Of a DNA stretch of 64,000 nucleotides, positions 53,591 through 64,000 are shown piece after piece; positions within the stretch are counted from its first letter, which is position 1; each line of letters opens with the position of its first letter. The translations under genes were made by a program, and so were the position numbers. The notes under the pieces are model-generated. The model ran no database searches, had not been told where the DNA came from, and saw only the letters and a program-made list of their open reading frames with translations. This DNA is from Corythucha ciliata (lineage: Eukaryota > Arthropoda > Insecta > Hemiptera > Tingidae), in assembly GCA_038030265.1 (NCBI GenBank), contig CM075941.1, forward strand, positions 52,057,952 to 52,121,951. The letters run 5' to 3'.

Positions 53591-54967
53591 ATGGACGCGA
53601 CTCAATTTCAACAAATCGTGGGGATGATAAATGCCCAACACAAAGCCCTACTCAGCGAAGTTGCAGCTCAGTTACGCAGTACCGGTACACCGGACATCTC
53701 ATTAATAACTCCTTTCGAAAGTTATGACGCAAAAAAGGAAAAGTTCACATGTTACTTAGAACGTTTTGAAAATTATTGTTCTATGAAAAGCCTCTCAGAT
53801 AAAGGAAAAATTGCTCAGCTCCTTTGTGTTTCCATCGGGTCCATACATTACAACAGTTTGGCTGCTTTTCTCGGTCCTGAAAAACAAGTAAAATCGTTAC
53901 CTTACTCAGATTTACTCCAGGCTTTCAAAAAGATGCTAATTCCCAAGAAAAACGTGGTCGTAGCACAACACTACTTCCTCAATGTGTATCAAAAAGAGTC
54001 TCAGTCGATCGCAGAATTTGTATCCTCCCTTCAGAGGGACATGGGCGAATGCGAGTTTACAACCTCGTGCTCGTGCGGTAAATCCGTTTCAATTTCAGAC
54101 GCGTTTCTCCGCGCACAGTTCATTCGTGGCCTCCGCGACGATTGGTTGCGGAAACAAATTCTACAATCGGGAGCTACTCAGTTCGACGAAATTTTGTCAA
54201 AAGCAACGGCTCTTGAAGCGTCCAAAATCGACAGCAGAGAATTAACGCATCGCGCTCCCTCCAGTAATTCCTTAAATAGCGTCACAGCCGCAAATAAAGT
54301 CGCTAGTTCCACTCAGAATCGATCCCGAAGTCGTTCGCGCTCCGCTCCTACCAGTCGGAATTCATACAATAAAACTCGGACTGATTATAAAGCCTTAGGA
54401 TTCAATAATTTGTGTGTTCGCTGTGGACGTGATAACCACCGGATAAATGAGTGTCGCGTCGATCGATCAAAGCTGAAATGCACGTCATGTAAGAAAATTG
54501 GTCATGTCGCCAAGGTCTGTATAACCACTCAGATTAAAAACAGACGTTCGAGTTCATCAAACGCTGTACACATGCTCTCAGATGCAGACCAAGGAAACAC
54601 GTATGGAATAAACAATTTGTCAACAATACAACATCAACAGCCATGCACCGTCATTGACCTCTTCGAATTGAGCCATGATTCAGACAAATACCTCGTAACA
54701 GTCGCCGTAAACGGAAAATCACAGTGTTTCGAGGTTGATTCCGGAGCAAAATTTTCTTTAATTTCCGAAACAGATTTCAAAAACTTGCGCATTTCAGTTC
54801 CGATCGAACCGTCACAAGTCGCATTCCGATCCTACTCAGGTAATATTATCAAACCACTTGGGAAAATTCGCGTCGATGTCCGCTACCACGATAAAAACTT
54901 CACAGGAGACCTACACGTGAGCCGGGACATGACCCGATCCTCGGACGACAATGGATCCGAGCACTAG
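53591..54967 (+). CDS. gag: Gag plus protease of gypsy element 2
   Basis: 458 residues: capsid region, an S/R-rich stretch (240-262), two complete CCHC knuckles (275-288, 297-310) and the protease active site DSGA (D383). The frame ends at 54967 with a tail unrelated to the expected protease end. The sequence matching PILGRxWIR of element 1 is in the -1 frame of the same DNA (about 54934-54960). The Pol frame is open from 54895, so the two frames overlap by 73 bases. The ATG at 53591 is the first good start after a 280-bp leader. Confidence 0.88.
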   Translation: MDATQFQQIVGMINAQHKALLSEVAAQLRSTGTPDISLITPFESYDAKKEKFTCYLERFENYCSMKSLSDKGKIAQLLCVSIGSIHYNSLAAFLGPEKQVKSLPYSDLLQAFKKMLIPKKNVVVAQHYFLNVYQKESQSIAEFVSSLQRDMGECEFTTSCSCGKSVSISDAFLRAQFIRGLRDDWLRKQILQSGATQFDEILSKATALEASKIDSRELTHRAPSSNSLNSVTAANKVASSTQNRSRSRSRSAPTSRNSYNKTRTDYKALGFNNLCVRCGRDNHRINECRVDRSKLKCTSCKKIGHVAKVCITTQIKNRRSSSSNAVHMLSDADQGNTYGINNLSTIQHQQPCTVIDLFELSHDSDKYLVTVAVNGKSQCFEVDSGAKFSLISETDFKNLRISVPIEPSQVAFRSYSGNIIKPLGKIRVDVRYHDKNFTGDLHVSRDMTRSSDDNGSEH

Positions 54968-57731
54968 GCATAGAGTTGCACCAGCTGGATTCCCACAGGG
55001 ATGATTTCACAGAAACTATTTCTCCTCTGCATTCCATTGATGAAATACTAACCGAATTCTCGGGCATTTTCGAAGGAAAAGTAGGCACCGTGCCTAACTT
55101 CACCGTTAGCCTCCAGCTCCGACCAAACGCAAAACCTATTTTTACTCGGGAAAGAGACGTCCCTTATGCTCTGCGGGAGAAAGTCGAGCGTGAGCTAGAC
55201 GCCCTGGAATCTGACGGCATAATTTCGCCAGTAGCTACCTCCGACTGGGGATCACCCCTGGTAGTCATTTCGAAACCGGACGGAGGTGTACGACTGTGTG
55301 TTGACTATAAGTGTGGTGTGAATGAGAGGTTAATACAAGCAAACCACCCCATCCGCCGCATTGACGACGTCCTTAACAGTCTCCGGAATTCACGGTACTT
55401 CTGCAAGCTTGACTTGTACAAGGCGTATTTACACTTGAAAGTTGATGACGACAGCAGCGTCATTCAAACAATAACGACACATCGAGGGACTTACCGGATG
55501 AACAGACTTAGTTTTGGTATAAAAACAGCGCCATCTGATTTTAACCGCATCATGTCCCAGATTTTGAAAGGGACACCGATAACGGAAGCGTATTTCGATG
55601 ACATTATTGTACACGGGAAAACCATCGAAGATTGTACCAAGAATTTAAGAATGTGTCTAAAACGCCTCTCAGAATTCGACTTACATCTGAATAAAGCCAA
55701 GTGTTCATTTTTCAAAGAATCGATCGAATATCTCGGACACGTGATATCGTTCAACAAAATTTCAAAGTCTCCAACAAAAATTAAAGCTATTCAAGAAATT
55801 CCACGACCGACTAATAGCGATGATGTCAGACGTCTACTTGGACTCATAACTTACTACTCTCGGTTCGTCCCAGACTTTTCGACGATCACCTACCCATTGC
55901 GATGTCTTTTACGGAAAAACTCCCGTTGGGTATGGACTTCAAGCTGCGAAGCTGCGTTCCTCAGACTCAAAAATGCATTGTGTAGTGACCGGGTTCTAGT
56001 CCCCTTCGACCAAAAATTACCCCTTCTTCTAACAACGGATGCCAGTCCTACCGGCATAGCCACCGTGTTGAGCCACACAGTTGAAGGCGTAGACCGTCCT
56101 ATCGCATATGCTTCCCGTTCCTTAACAACCGCGGAAAGTAACTACAGCCAACTGGACCGCGAAGCCTTAGCAATTGTTTTTGGGGTTAACCATTTTTACA
56201 ATTATCTTTTCGGTAAACAGTTCACGCTTATTACCGACAACGAACCACTCACTCGGATCTTCAAACATAATAAATCACTACCGCTGATGACATCAGCTCG
56301 ATTACTCAGGTATGCATCGTTCCTTTCCGGATTCGACTACACTGTAAAATTCAAAAAGGGTATCGAAAACCAGCACGTGGACTGCTTGTCTCGCGCCCCA
56401 ATCAAATCGTCTCAACCGACGAATGACGAATTCATCGGAAATGAAGTGAATCAAATCTACGAAGGACACATTTTTCAAATCGCAAGTGTCAAAATTACAT
56501 ACGAAACGATTAAAAAAGAAACTCAGGAAGATGTCGAACTCAGTACTCTGATTAAAAAATTGATCTCCAGTTCAATTGACTCCGAATACACACTTTCGGA
56601 CGGCGTGCTTTTTCGAGGCGATCGCGTCGTAATTCCACATTCCTTGCGATCGCACATACTCCAGGAGCTTCACGAGACCCACATGGGCATCGAAAGAACA
56701 AAACAATTAGCTCGTCGGTACGTTTTTTGGACTGGAATCGATAAAGACATCGAGCGCATAGTAAAGAGTTGCGAAGACTGCGCTCGTACACGTTCCAACC
56801 CACCAATCGCCCCACCACATCCCTGGGATGAACCTAAAAACAACTGGGAACGCGTCCACATGGACTATGCGGGACCCTTTCAAGATCACTTCTTCCTCAT
56901 CTGCGTGGATGCCAAATCAAAATGGGCCGAGGTACGTGTCATCAAAGATCCGCCTACCAGCTCCAGTACGATTTCTCTGCTTCAAGACATTTTTTCTTTC
57001 CACGGATATCCCAGCGTACTGGTATCAGACAATGCGTCAATATTTCTCAGTGATGAATTGAAGGCTTACTGTACAAACAACGGCATCTTTCAAAAATTTA
57101 TTGCACCGCAACATCCGTCTACAAACGGACTTGCCGAACGTTATGTCCAAACCCTGAAGCGTTGGCTGCGGGCGTCTGCAGACGAACCTGGAACCATCCA
57201 TGACAAAGTACGGTCAATCATCATGCGATACAGAGCAACCCCCCTCTCCAAAGGATTGTCCCCGGCCGAAATGTATTTAAATCGGCCACTGAGAATTCGA
57301 CTCAACGCAGTTTTCCCATTCAAATCACAGCCATCCGAAAATAAAGTGTCCAGTCGAGTACGTCAATTACAAAAAGGAGAGAGAGTTCAGATCCGTGTTT
57401 TCACTCAGAATAAAGACTTATGGCAGTTCGGTGAAATCATAAAGAAACTGGGCCAACGGCACTACCTTGTCACTCTTGATTCCGGCAGAACACTGAAGCG
57501 ACACATCGACCAGTTGAGATCAACATTAATACCAAAACCAAGAGTCACTTTTGGTCCTACTCAGTCCTTCGAAATACCACGACCCACGTCGGGTCAAACG
57601 AGATCAGACGTACCACCCAGAGACACCAGAGATGAAGAAATTCGCAGGGTGCCATCACCACGAAGACGCCCACTTCGAGAGACTCGTCCTCCAACATGGC
57701 ACAACGACTACATCCTCGAAGAAGTGTAGTG
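54895..57731 (+). CDS. pol: Pol of gypsy element 2: RT, RNase H, integrase
   Basis: Open in the -1 frame relative to gag. Numbering from 54976: RT with YFDD at 206-209; RNase H TDAS (D355); integrase finger H566, H569, C599, C602; catalytic D630, D685, E721 (D-x54-D-x35-E); basic tail ending at 57729. There is no ATG of its own at the start, so it should be made as a Gag-Pol fusion by frameshifting, or the copy carries one indel. About as long as the corresponding part of element 1. No envelope gene. Confidence 0.88.
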
Positions 57732-57756
57732 CGTGCAAATCGCGTTTATTGTCAAA

Positions 57757-57893
57757 GTTTTCAATTTTTATGTTTATTTTCAAAGTTTTCAATTTTTACG
57801 TTCATTTTAAAAGTTTTCATTTTTTACGTTTCACTTCAAGTTTTCGATTTTTAAGTTTCATTTTCAACGTTTTCAATTTTTAAGTTTTATTTT
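57757..57893 (+). repeat. ~27-bp tandem repeats in the 3' UTR of gypsy element 2
   Basis: About five units of AAAGTTTTCAATTTTTAYGTT, flanked by two copies of TGTGCAAATCGCGTTTATT-like sequence (about 57733-57752 and 57906-57925). Confidence 0.75.
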
Positions 57894-57977
57894 CGAAGTG
57901 CAGTGTGTGCAAATCGCGTTTTATTCAAAAACATAAATTAAGAACAATTAAGTCAGGAAAAACCAAAACTCTCACAT

Positions 57978-57992
57978 AAGTGGGGGAGACAC
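57978..57992 (+). promoter_or_regulatory. Polypurine tract of gypsy element 2
   Basis: AAGTGGGGGAGACAC directly before the 3' LTR. Confidence 0.7.
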
Positions 57993-58137
57993 TGTTGTAT
58001 TCTTCTTCTCTTTTTCCTTTTCCCCTTCCTTTCTTCCGACTACCCACACAGTTTATCTCTTGTCTTTCTTTTACCTCAGTTCAGTTCTCAGCGAAATAAA
58101 GTAATTATCACATCTAAAATGCGTGCTCTTTACAACA
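57993..58137 (+). repeat. 3' LTR of gypsy element 2
   Basis: 145 bp, one substitution from the 5' LTR; followed by GGAAG. Confidence 0.95.
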
Positions 58138-58142
58138 GGAAG

Positions 58143-59110
58143 CCTCGAATTAGCGTATTTTCAATATTTGACAAGAATTGAAAGTTTGTTTTTTTTTTCA
58201 ATTTTAGCCGTGAATTAGTGATTTTCCTAAATTTTAGGCGAGATTTTTGGCGTTTCCAACCCGTGAATTAGCGAATTTTGTTAATTTTTAGCCACGAATT
58301 GGCGTTTTGCAATATTTTAGCTGCAAATTGGCAATTTTTTCATATTTGACAGAAAACTATCACTTCTTTTTTTTCAATTTAGGCTGAAAATTAACTTTCT
58401 CTCTTAATTTTAGCCAGGCTAATTGTTCATTTTCTCAATAATAGCCGCAAATTAACAGGTTATTCTACATTTTAGCACAATTTGGTTAGCAATTTGGTTT
58501 TACTTTTAGCAGTCGATTAGCGCTTATTAACAGTTCTTGCCACGAATCAGTGTTTTTTTTTTTACTTATTGCCAAGGATTTGCCGTTTCTCTCAATTTTA
58601 GCCACAAAGTTGTCCTCAGAAAGTGAGGAGGCGCGTATTTAAATTGGAAATTATAACACCTTTATTCGCTGTAATTTTCATCAATTTCAGCCGCGTATAA
58701 GTGTTTTTTGTTGTTGTTGTTTTTTTTTTTTTCAATTTTAGCTGCGTAGAAGCGTTTTTAACATGCGAATTTTCTCAATTTTGGCCATGAATTGGCGTTT
58801 TTTGTTGTTTTTTTTTTTTAATTTTAAGCCGGCAATAGCACTTTTTCCCAAATTGAGCTGAAAAATAGAGTTTTTATTCATTTAGTGAATTTTTCAATAT
58901 TAGCAATATTCATTTTTTCAGTCCGCACTGACATTTTTTTAGTGTTTTTTGTTTAGTGTAGCCTTGAATGGATGCTACGCGGTTGGTTTTTTTTTTATTT
59001 AAGCCGGGATTTAGTGATTTCCCCCAATTTAAGCCACAGGTTAGCGCTTTTTCTCAATTTTAGCAGCGCAGTAGCGTTTCTATCGCTTGCATAAGCGATT
59101 TTCAGGCACT
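58143..59110 (+). repeat. ~30-bp tandem array, right part of the split array
   Basis: Continues the array of 52570-53158 in the same orientation, with several long T runs. Confidence 0.75.
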
Positions 59111-59114
59111 AGTG

Positions 59115-59238
59115 TTTCTAGAAGAGGGTTCTTCAACGAGACAATTGCTCGCATTAAACATTTAGATCAATCAAGGGTTTTTTTTTTCCAGCGAATTTTT
59201 ACAATTTTTGAGTGAGGGTTTGGTTTGATTACGTCAAA
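59115..59238 (+). repeat. Fragment related to the interior of the 39851-40292 MITE
   Basis: AGAGGGTTCTTCAACGAGAC, ATTGCTCGCATTAAAC and GAGTGAGGGTTTGGTTTGAT match about 39892-39990 with several differences. No TIRs visible here. Confidence 0.6.
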
Positions 59239-59439
59239 GGGGGGGGGGGGTTTGGTTTAGCAGATTTTCTGGACTTAAAGCAGCCCGACAAGGTCCGAGT
59301 ACGTCCAGATTTTTCCTTGGACTTCAGACCCAACGCAGTAGTGTACCGAGGTACAGGGGGGGGGGGTTCACCCCGGACCCTCTATCAGACAAAAATTGGT
59401 GATAATCGCGGCTATAGCTGCTAAAAATCGCTGATTCGT

Positions 59440-61000
59440 GGTCTCGCTATGCAACTTCCGGACTAAAATTAAGAAAAAAATTGCTGATTCGCGGTACATG
59501 GAGGCCATTCTACGAAAAAAATTGTGGAAACCATAGCAAAAGTGTTGTATTTTGGAAACCCCGCGGTTGAAGTTGAGAAAACACGCTACAATATTGACAA
59601 ATAAAAGACGCTTTCAGGTTAAAATACGAAAAAAAATGGCAAACTCACGACTGAAATAGCGTAAAATTATTAATTCGCCTATGAAAAAGGGAATAGGATG
59701 CTGAATGGCCGCAAAATTAGCACAAAACGCTATTTCACAGCTGAAATTGGGAAAAATCGTTAATTCATGGATAAAAAATGAAAAAAATCACTAATTCGCA
59801 GCTAAAATGAAGAAAAAAGTTAATTTTCAGTTCAAATTGGGGAAAATTGTTAATTCTCAGTTAAAAATTGAAAAAATCGCTAATTTGCAGCTTCAATTGA
59901 GTCAAATGCCAATTCTTGGCAAAAATTGACAAAACTCGGTAGGTAATGCACGGGTTGGAAACGCTACCACGCTACTAAAATTTATAAAAAGCGAAAATTC
60001 GCAGCTAAAATTGAGAAACATCAGTAATTCTCGCATGCGTCGTGAAATTTGTAATTTAAAAATGATGATTTTTTGACAGAAATGGATGGATAGATGTAAA
60101 TATTTTGGTTTGAAAACAAAATTTACATTTATACTTTAAATTCGCACCTTCTGAAGGCATTTTTGTGTCTAAAATTCAGAAAAATGGCAAATTCATGCAT
60201 GGCTACAGTATAGTGTTAATAAATACGATAATTCACGGCTAGAACTGAAAAGAAGCAATAATATAAACCTATGAAAGCAAAATAAAATTGCTAATGCGGT
60301 GGTAAAATGTCAAACACCCGCTAAATTTAGGGTAACATTTAGAGAATAAAATAATCACCCTGGTCAAAATTGAGAGAAAGGTTTATTTTAAGCCTAAAAA
60401 TTGAGAAAATTGCTAATTTGCGGCTAAAAATGGAAAAATCGCCTATTTACAGCTAAAATTGCGCCAAACGCCAATTTGTGACTGAACTTGAGAAAATTCG
60501 CTAATTCATAGGTTTGAAAACGCTACGACGCGTCGCCGCTACAATTTTAAAAAAGCGCCAATTCGCGGTTGAAATTGAGAAAAATTCTAATTTGCGCCAA
60601 AAATTGAATTTACGCCAATTTGCGGATTCTGAAGGCAACTTTTCAGGCTGAAATGTTTAAAAAGCGCCAATTTATGGCATAATTCGTGAAAAATCCCCCT
60701 ATTTTGCGGCTGATATTGTGGAAAACACTTGAGAAAATCGTTCATTTCCAGCTAAAACTGAGAAAAGTGCAAATATCCTGGTAAAAAAAAAATTTAAAAA
60801 TCAGTAATATGCTGCTAAAATTGAGGGTAACGCCAAAACTCGTGGATATTTAAGAAACGTCGCTCACGGGATAAAACGATACTTTGCTGCTAAAGTTGAG
60901 GAAATGCGCAAATTCATGGCTATGGGAGGGTGTGGGGCAAAACCGCTGATCTGCGGCTGAAATTGAGAAGAACTATACACTCGGCCAAAATTGAGAAACG
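59440..61000 (-). repeat. ~30-bp tandem array, minus orientation
   Basis: Units read GCTAATTCGCGGCTAAAATTGAGAAA. It faces the plus-oriented array at 58143-59110 across a 330-bp spacer with two G runs (about 59240 and 59358). Confidence 0.75.
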
Positions 61001-61349
61001 CGCTAATGTGGGTAATGCCCAAAAATCGCCCTTAACTGAGAGATTGAGGCCAGCAAGATGTCCAGATTCAAGAGTGTGCTGGATGGATGGAATGATGACT
61101 AAAATGTGAACGTACCCCCCTCCCCTCACCTTTACAAGATTTCAATTTGATCCCTCCCCCCCCCCCAGGACAAATTCCTACCTACGTCACTAAAGAAACT
61201 CAAAGGCGACTGGTTTGTAACTCAAGTTTCCAAGCAGTTTCTTTTCAGTTTCTCCATGTGTTGACGGCCTTATTTTCAATAAATTCCAAGTTTCTGAAGT
61301 TTATTTTCACAGAATTGCGAATTTCGTAGCTTATTTATACAATAGTGAC

Positions 61350-63640
61350 CGCGGGATCCACGGGCTACCAGCTGTTCACGGCAGCGCCCAAACGCTATGA
61401 CGATAACCGCAAAATTGCAACATTTTGAAGCGGAATATTCAGAAACATTAGAATTTAACTGGTTCAACATTCGCGAAATCACAAATTTCGTTTTGCAAGG
61501 TCTTTTTTTTTTCAACAAGGCAAATGCCTTTTTTGCGGGAACAGACCCTGGGACTATAGCGGGCCACGACATATAGCCCAAAGTTGCGATGAATATTTAC
61601 CCCCTAAATTGTAACATTTTGCAGCCAAATATCCGGAAAATTGAAAGTTTCTGCTTGAATATTCGCAAAATTACCATTCTTAGGTCTTAATCACAACGAG
61701 ATATTTTGCATCAGTGTCAGGGAGTTTGTTTTCATTTCTGGGCGTGGAACCTGGACTGCGATGGGCTATGGACTGTGCCTACAGTTGTGATGAACTGCCA
61801 AATTGCAACATTTTGGGACTAAATATATGTGAATTTGCATGTTTCAAGTCTCTCAATTTCAACATAGTAGCACGTTTCAGAGCTTCTATTTTAATAATTG
61901 TAGAACCCGGCCGATATCCTGACAAATTGCAGTCTAATTTCAGCATTCAGAGCTGAACGTTTACTAATTAGGGAGTTCGAGGTATATTTTTAGCGAAATT
62001 TCAAATTTTATGGCTGAATATTTGTGAAATTGATAGTGTCAGGCCCAAATATCAAATTAATTTCAAGTTTCAGTGTACTTTTTTTTTCTGCATATTGGGC
62101 ACGGACCCCTGGGCTGGTGAGCAACGATAGCGCCAAAAATTGTGGCAAATTGCTACATTTTGCCGCAAAAATCTCTGCAAAATTGCAAGTTTCTTAGCTG
62201 ACATTGCTAGTTTTGGGTTTCAATTTCAGTCTAATCTAAATTTTTGGGACTTTTGTTTTATGGGCGCAGGTCTTACGCTAGAGCGAGCCTCGACAGTCCC
62301 CAATAATTTGACGAATTAGCAGTAAAATATCAGCATGTTTTCAGCTCAATGCCCAAGAAATTAGAAGCTTCCCAGCTGAGTATTCTTAAAATTGAAAGGT
62401 TTTGGCAGATCTCAATTTAAGCGTAAAATTGCAATTTCTAGGTCTTTTTCCAGTGCATTTCGTGATGTGTGTTTTCAGTGTGGCTGCCGGCCGAAGTTGC
62501 GATGAGTAGCCGCAAAATTGTTTTTGTTATTTTAAACATCCACGAAATTGGAAGTTTGTGTGATAGAATATTCGCGAAATTGCAAGTTAAAAGCCTCAAA
62601 TTTAGACATATTTCTTAAATGGCTTGTTTCGGTGCATTCACGGACAAATAATAAGCCCAGAACAGCAGAATTTCCTCATAACGCAGCTAAATATTAGCCA
62701 AATTGCAAAGTTTTGGGTCATCAACCCAACTTTTTTTGGGGTTGGGTTTTCCCTGCACATCAGACGGGAGGGCAAGCTTGCGCGGCGCTTCCAGACGGTA
62801 CAAAATCTTCATAAATAGCCACCAAATCAAGTCTTTCCGTAGTCAATATCCACGAACATGTAAGATTCTGATCGTAATTTCTGTCAAATCGCCAGCTTCG
62901 AGCATTTTATTTGTAGTACAGACGGCGTGGAACCTGGGCTGGTTGGACGAACAGCGGTGACTTTGTCGCATATGGAGTTGCATTTCCGAGAAAAAGGAAG
63001 TTTCTGGCCTTAATATCCGCCAGAAATATGGAGTTTCCGTTAAATTTGAAGTTTTGTATCTTCATTTCCGCGAAAATGGAAGTTTGTCAGCTCAATATGC
63101 GCGTGATTGGAAGCCTAGGAGCAACAATTCAGCAAAATTTCAATTTTCATGAGCAGATTTTTGGGAAACCGCAAGTTCTTGATCTTAATTTCTGTCAAAT
63201 TGCAAGCGTCGGGGCCCTTGGCCCCGACAGTACCCTGAATAACCGCGACATTGGAACATTATTGGAGCCATAAATATCCGCGAAATCGGAAGTATCCGGC
63301 CTGAATATCGTTTGAATAGCGATTTCCGTGCATTAACGACTGCGAAATTTCAACCCTCGGTTTGTTTTTTTTTGGGGGGGGGGGGGTCTTTTTAGTGACC
63401 GTGGAACCCGAGGGAGCCAGCCCCCGACGAACGAGAGCCGTGAAATTGCATCATTTGAAGCAAAATAATCCGCGAAGTTTGAAGTTTCTGGCCCAGCCCA
63501 AAAATTATTTGAGAGACAAACCCGCGAAATTGTTGATATTTTCGAGAGCCCGAATCAATTCGGAGTGGCTCGTCTTGACAATTGGGACAGTCGGAGCGCC
63601 CTCTGCCCTCCCGTAATTGCCAACAAGCCTCAACTGACGA
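61350..63640 (+). repeat. Second array type: ~160-210-bp higher-order units with ~30-bp subrepeats
   Basis: Roughly eleven to twelve diverged units. Landmarks such as GTGGAACCTGGACTGCGATG, GAACAGACCCTGGGACTATA and CACGGACCCCTGGGCTGGTG recur at about 61357, 61538, 61742, 61903, 62098, 62266, 62480, 62637, 62928, 63212 and 63402. Between them lie subrepeats of the CGCGAAATTGCAAGTTTC and AATATTCGCG kind. It ends about 80 bp before the GARNL3 acceptor at 63716. Confidence 0.65.
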
Positions 63641-63716
63641 AACTTTTGTTTGTTCTTGTATTTTTTTTTTCTGTACTTACTTAAATAAATTACATTTTAA
63701 TCGATTTATTTTCCAG

Positions 63717-63819
63717 GATTTACTGCTCTTAGAAGAACAAGAAGGTTCAGTCAATTTCAAATTCGGAGTATTATTCACTAGGCCCGGCCAGTTGACCGAC
63801 GATGAAATGTTTAGCAACG
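63717..63819 (+). CDS. GARNL3: GARNL3 exon, start of Rap/Ran-GAP domain
   Basis: 103 bases, acceptor TTTATTTTCCAG, donor GTAAGT. It encodes DLLLLEEQEGSVNFKFGVLF, then TRPGQLTDDEMFSN, nearly identical to the same place in vertebrate GARNL3. NFKFGVLF...GQ..DDEMFSN is the opening of the Rap/Ran-GAP catalytic domain, which speeds GTP hydrolysis by Rap-type GTPases through an asparagine further downstream, outside this window. Ends one base into a codon, so the gene continues past the window. Confidence 0.95.
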
Positions 63820-64000
63820 GTAAGTACTCCACCTGAAACCAGACTTCAATCAACTAACCCGTTCCCCCCGCCCCTCCACTACTTTCACCCTTTAAATCAA
63901 ACACCAACCTCAGGTACTTAATTCAATCAAATACATTCCATTCATTTCCCACAATGCCTGCGCCTCTAAAGTTTCTATGGGTTGTAAAATAAAGCGAATC

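Larger units (their letters stand above)
53164..58137 (+). mobile_element. Mag-like Ty3/gypsy retrotransposon 2, very young
   Basis: 145-bp LTRs (53164-53308, 57993-58137) differ at one position only. Target duplication GGAAG (53159-53163, 58138-58142). LTR ends TGTTGTA...TACAACA are inverted. Primer site TGGCGACGAGGAT follows two bases after the LTR, same tRNA-Ser(GCT) as element 1. Gag and Pol lie in different frames. It is inserted into the ~30-bp array. Confidence 0.95.

Overview
This is eukaryotic nuclear DNA, almost certainly from an arthropod and probably an insect. It has GT-AG spliced exons, very AT-rich introns, and insect-type retrotransposons (Mag-like and CsRn1-like Ty3/gypsy, Ty1/copia, BEL/Pao, R1-clade and CR1/L2-like non-LTR). 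A sap-feeding hemipteran would fit, but the species cannot be read from the window.

The only host gene I can support lies on the + strand. Seven exons (12779-12848, 37885-37971, 38079-38160, 38250-38368, 38447-38511, 38597-38663, 63717-63819) join in phase. Together they encode about 198 residues that match the N-terminal region and the start of the Rap/Ran-GAP domain of GARNL3. Five of the exons sit together within 0.8 kb. The outer two are each cut off by an intron of about 25 kb (25,036 and 25,053 bp), and these introns hold nearly all the repeats. Neither gene end is in the window.

Layout: 1-12778 holds a hAT-like element with an 8-bp target duplication (699-1958), two direct copies of a 1.44-kb repeat (2231-3675, 9356-10797), a nearly intact CR1/L2-like retrotransposon on the minus strand (3971-7885), a foldback hairpin and a tRNA-derived SINE-like piece. 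The first large intron (12849-37884) holds arrays of a ~30-bp repeat, a full-length Mag-like gypsy element with an open gag-pol (18774-23543), a chimeric block of two broken gypsy lineages (26201-28745), and a broken copia element with an R1-clade insert (32340-36701). The second large intron (38664-63716) holds a 3.45-kb hAT-like element with nested insertions (39750-43203), a long-TIR DNA element (44697-46662), a decayed BEL/Pao element (47375-52190), a young second Mag-like gypsy element (53164-58137) placed inside a ~30-bp array, and a different higher-order array ending just before the last exon.

The most unusual signal is the ~30-bp repeat (centred on TTTTAGCCGCGAATTAGCG). It recurs in at least nine blocks on both strands and covers over 10 kb. 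In one case it clearly forms the interior of a hAT-type transposon with matching ends and a target duplication. This suggests that transposons whose body is a tandem array carried the repeat around the locus.
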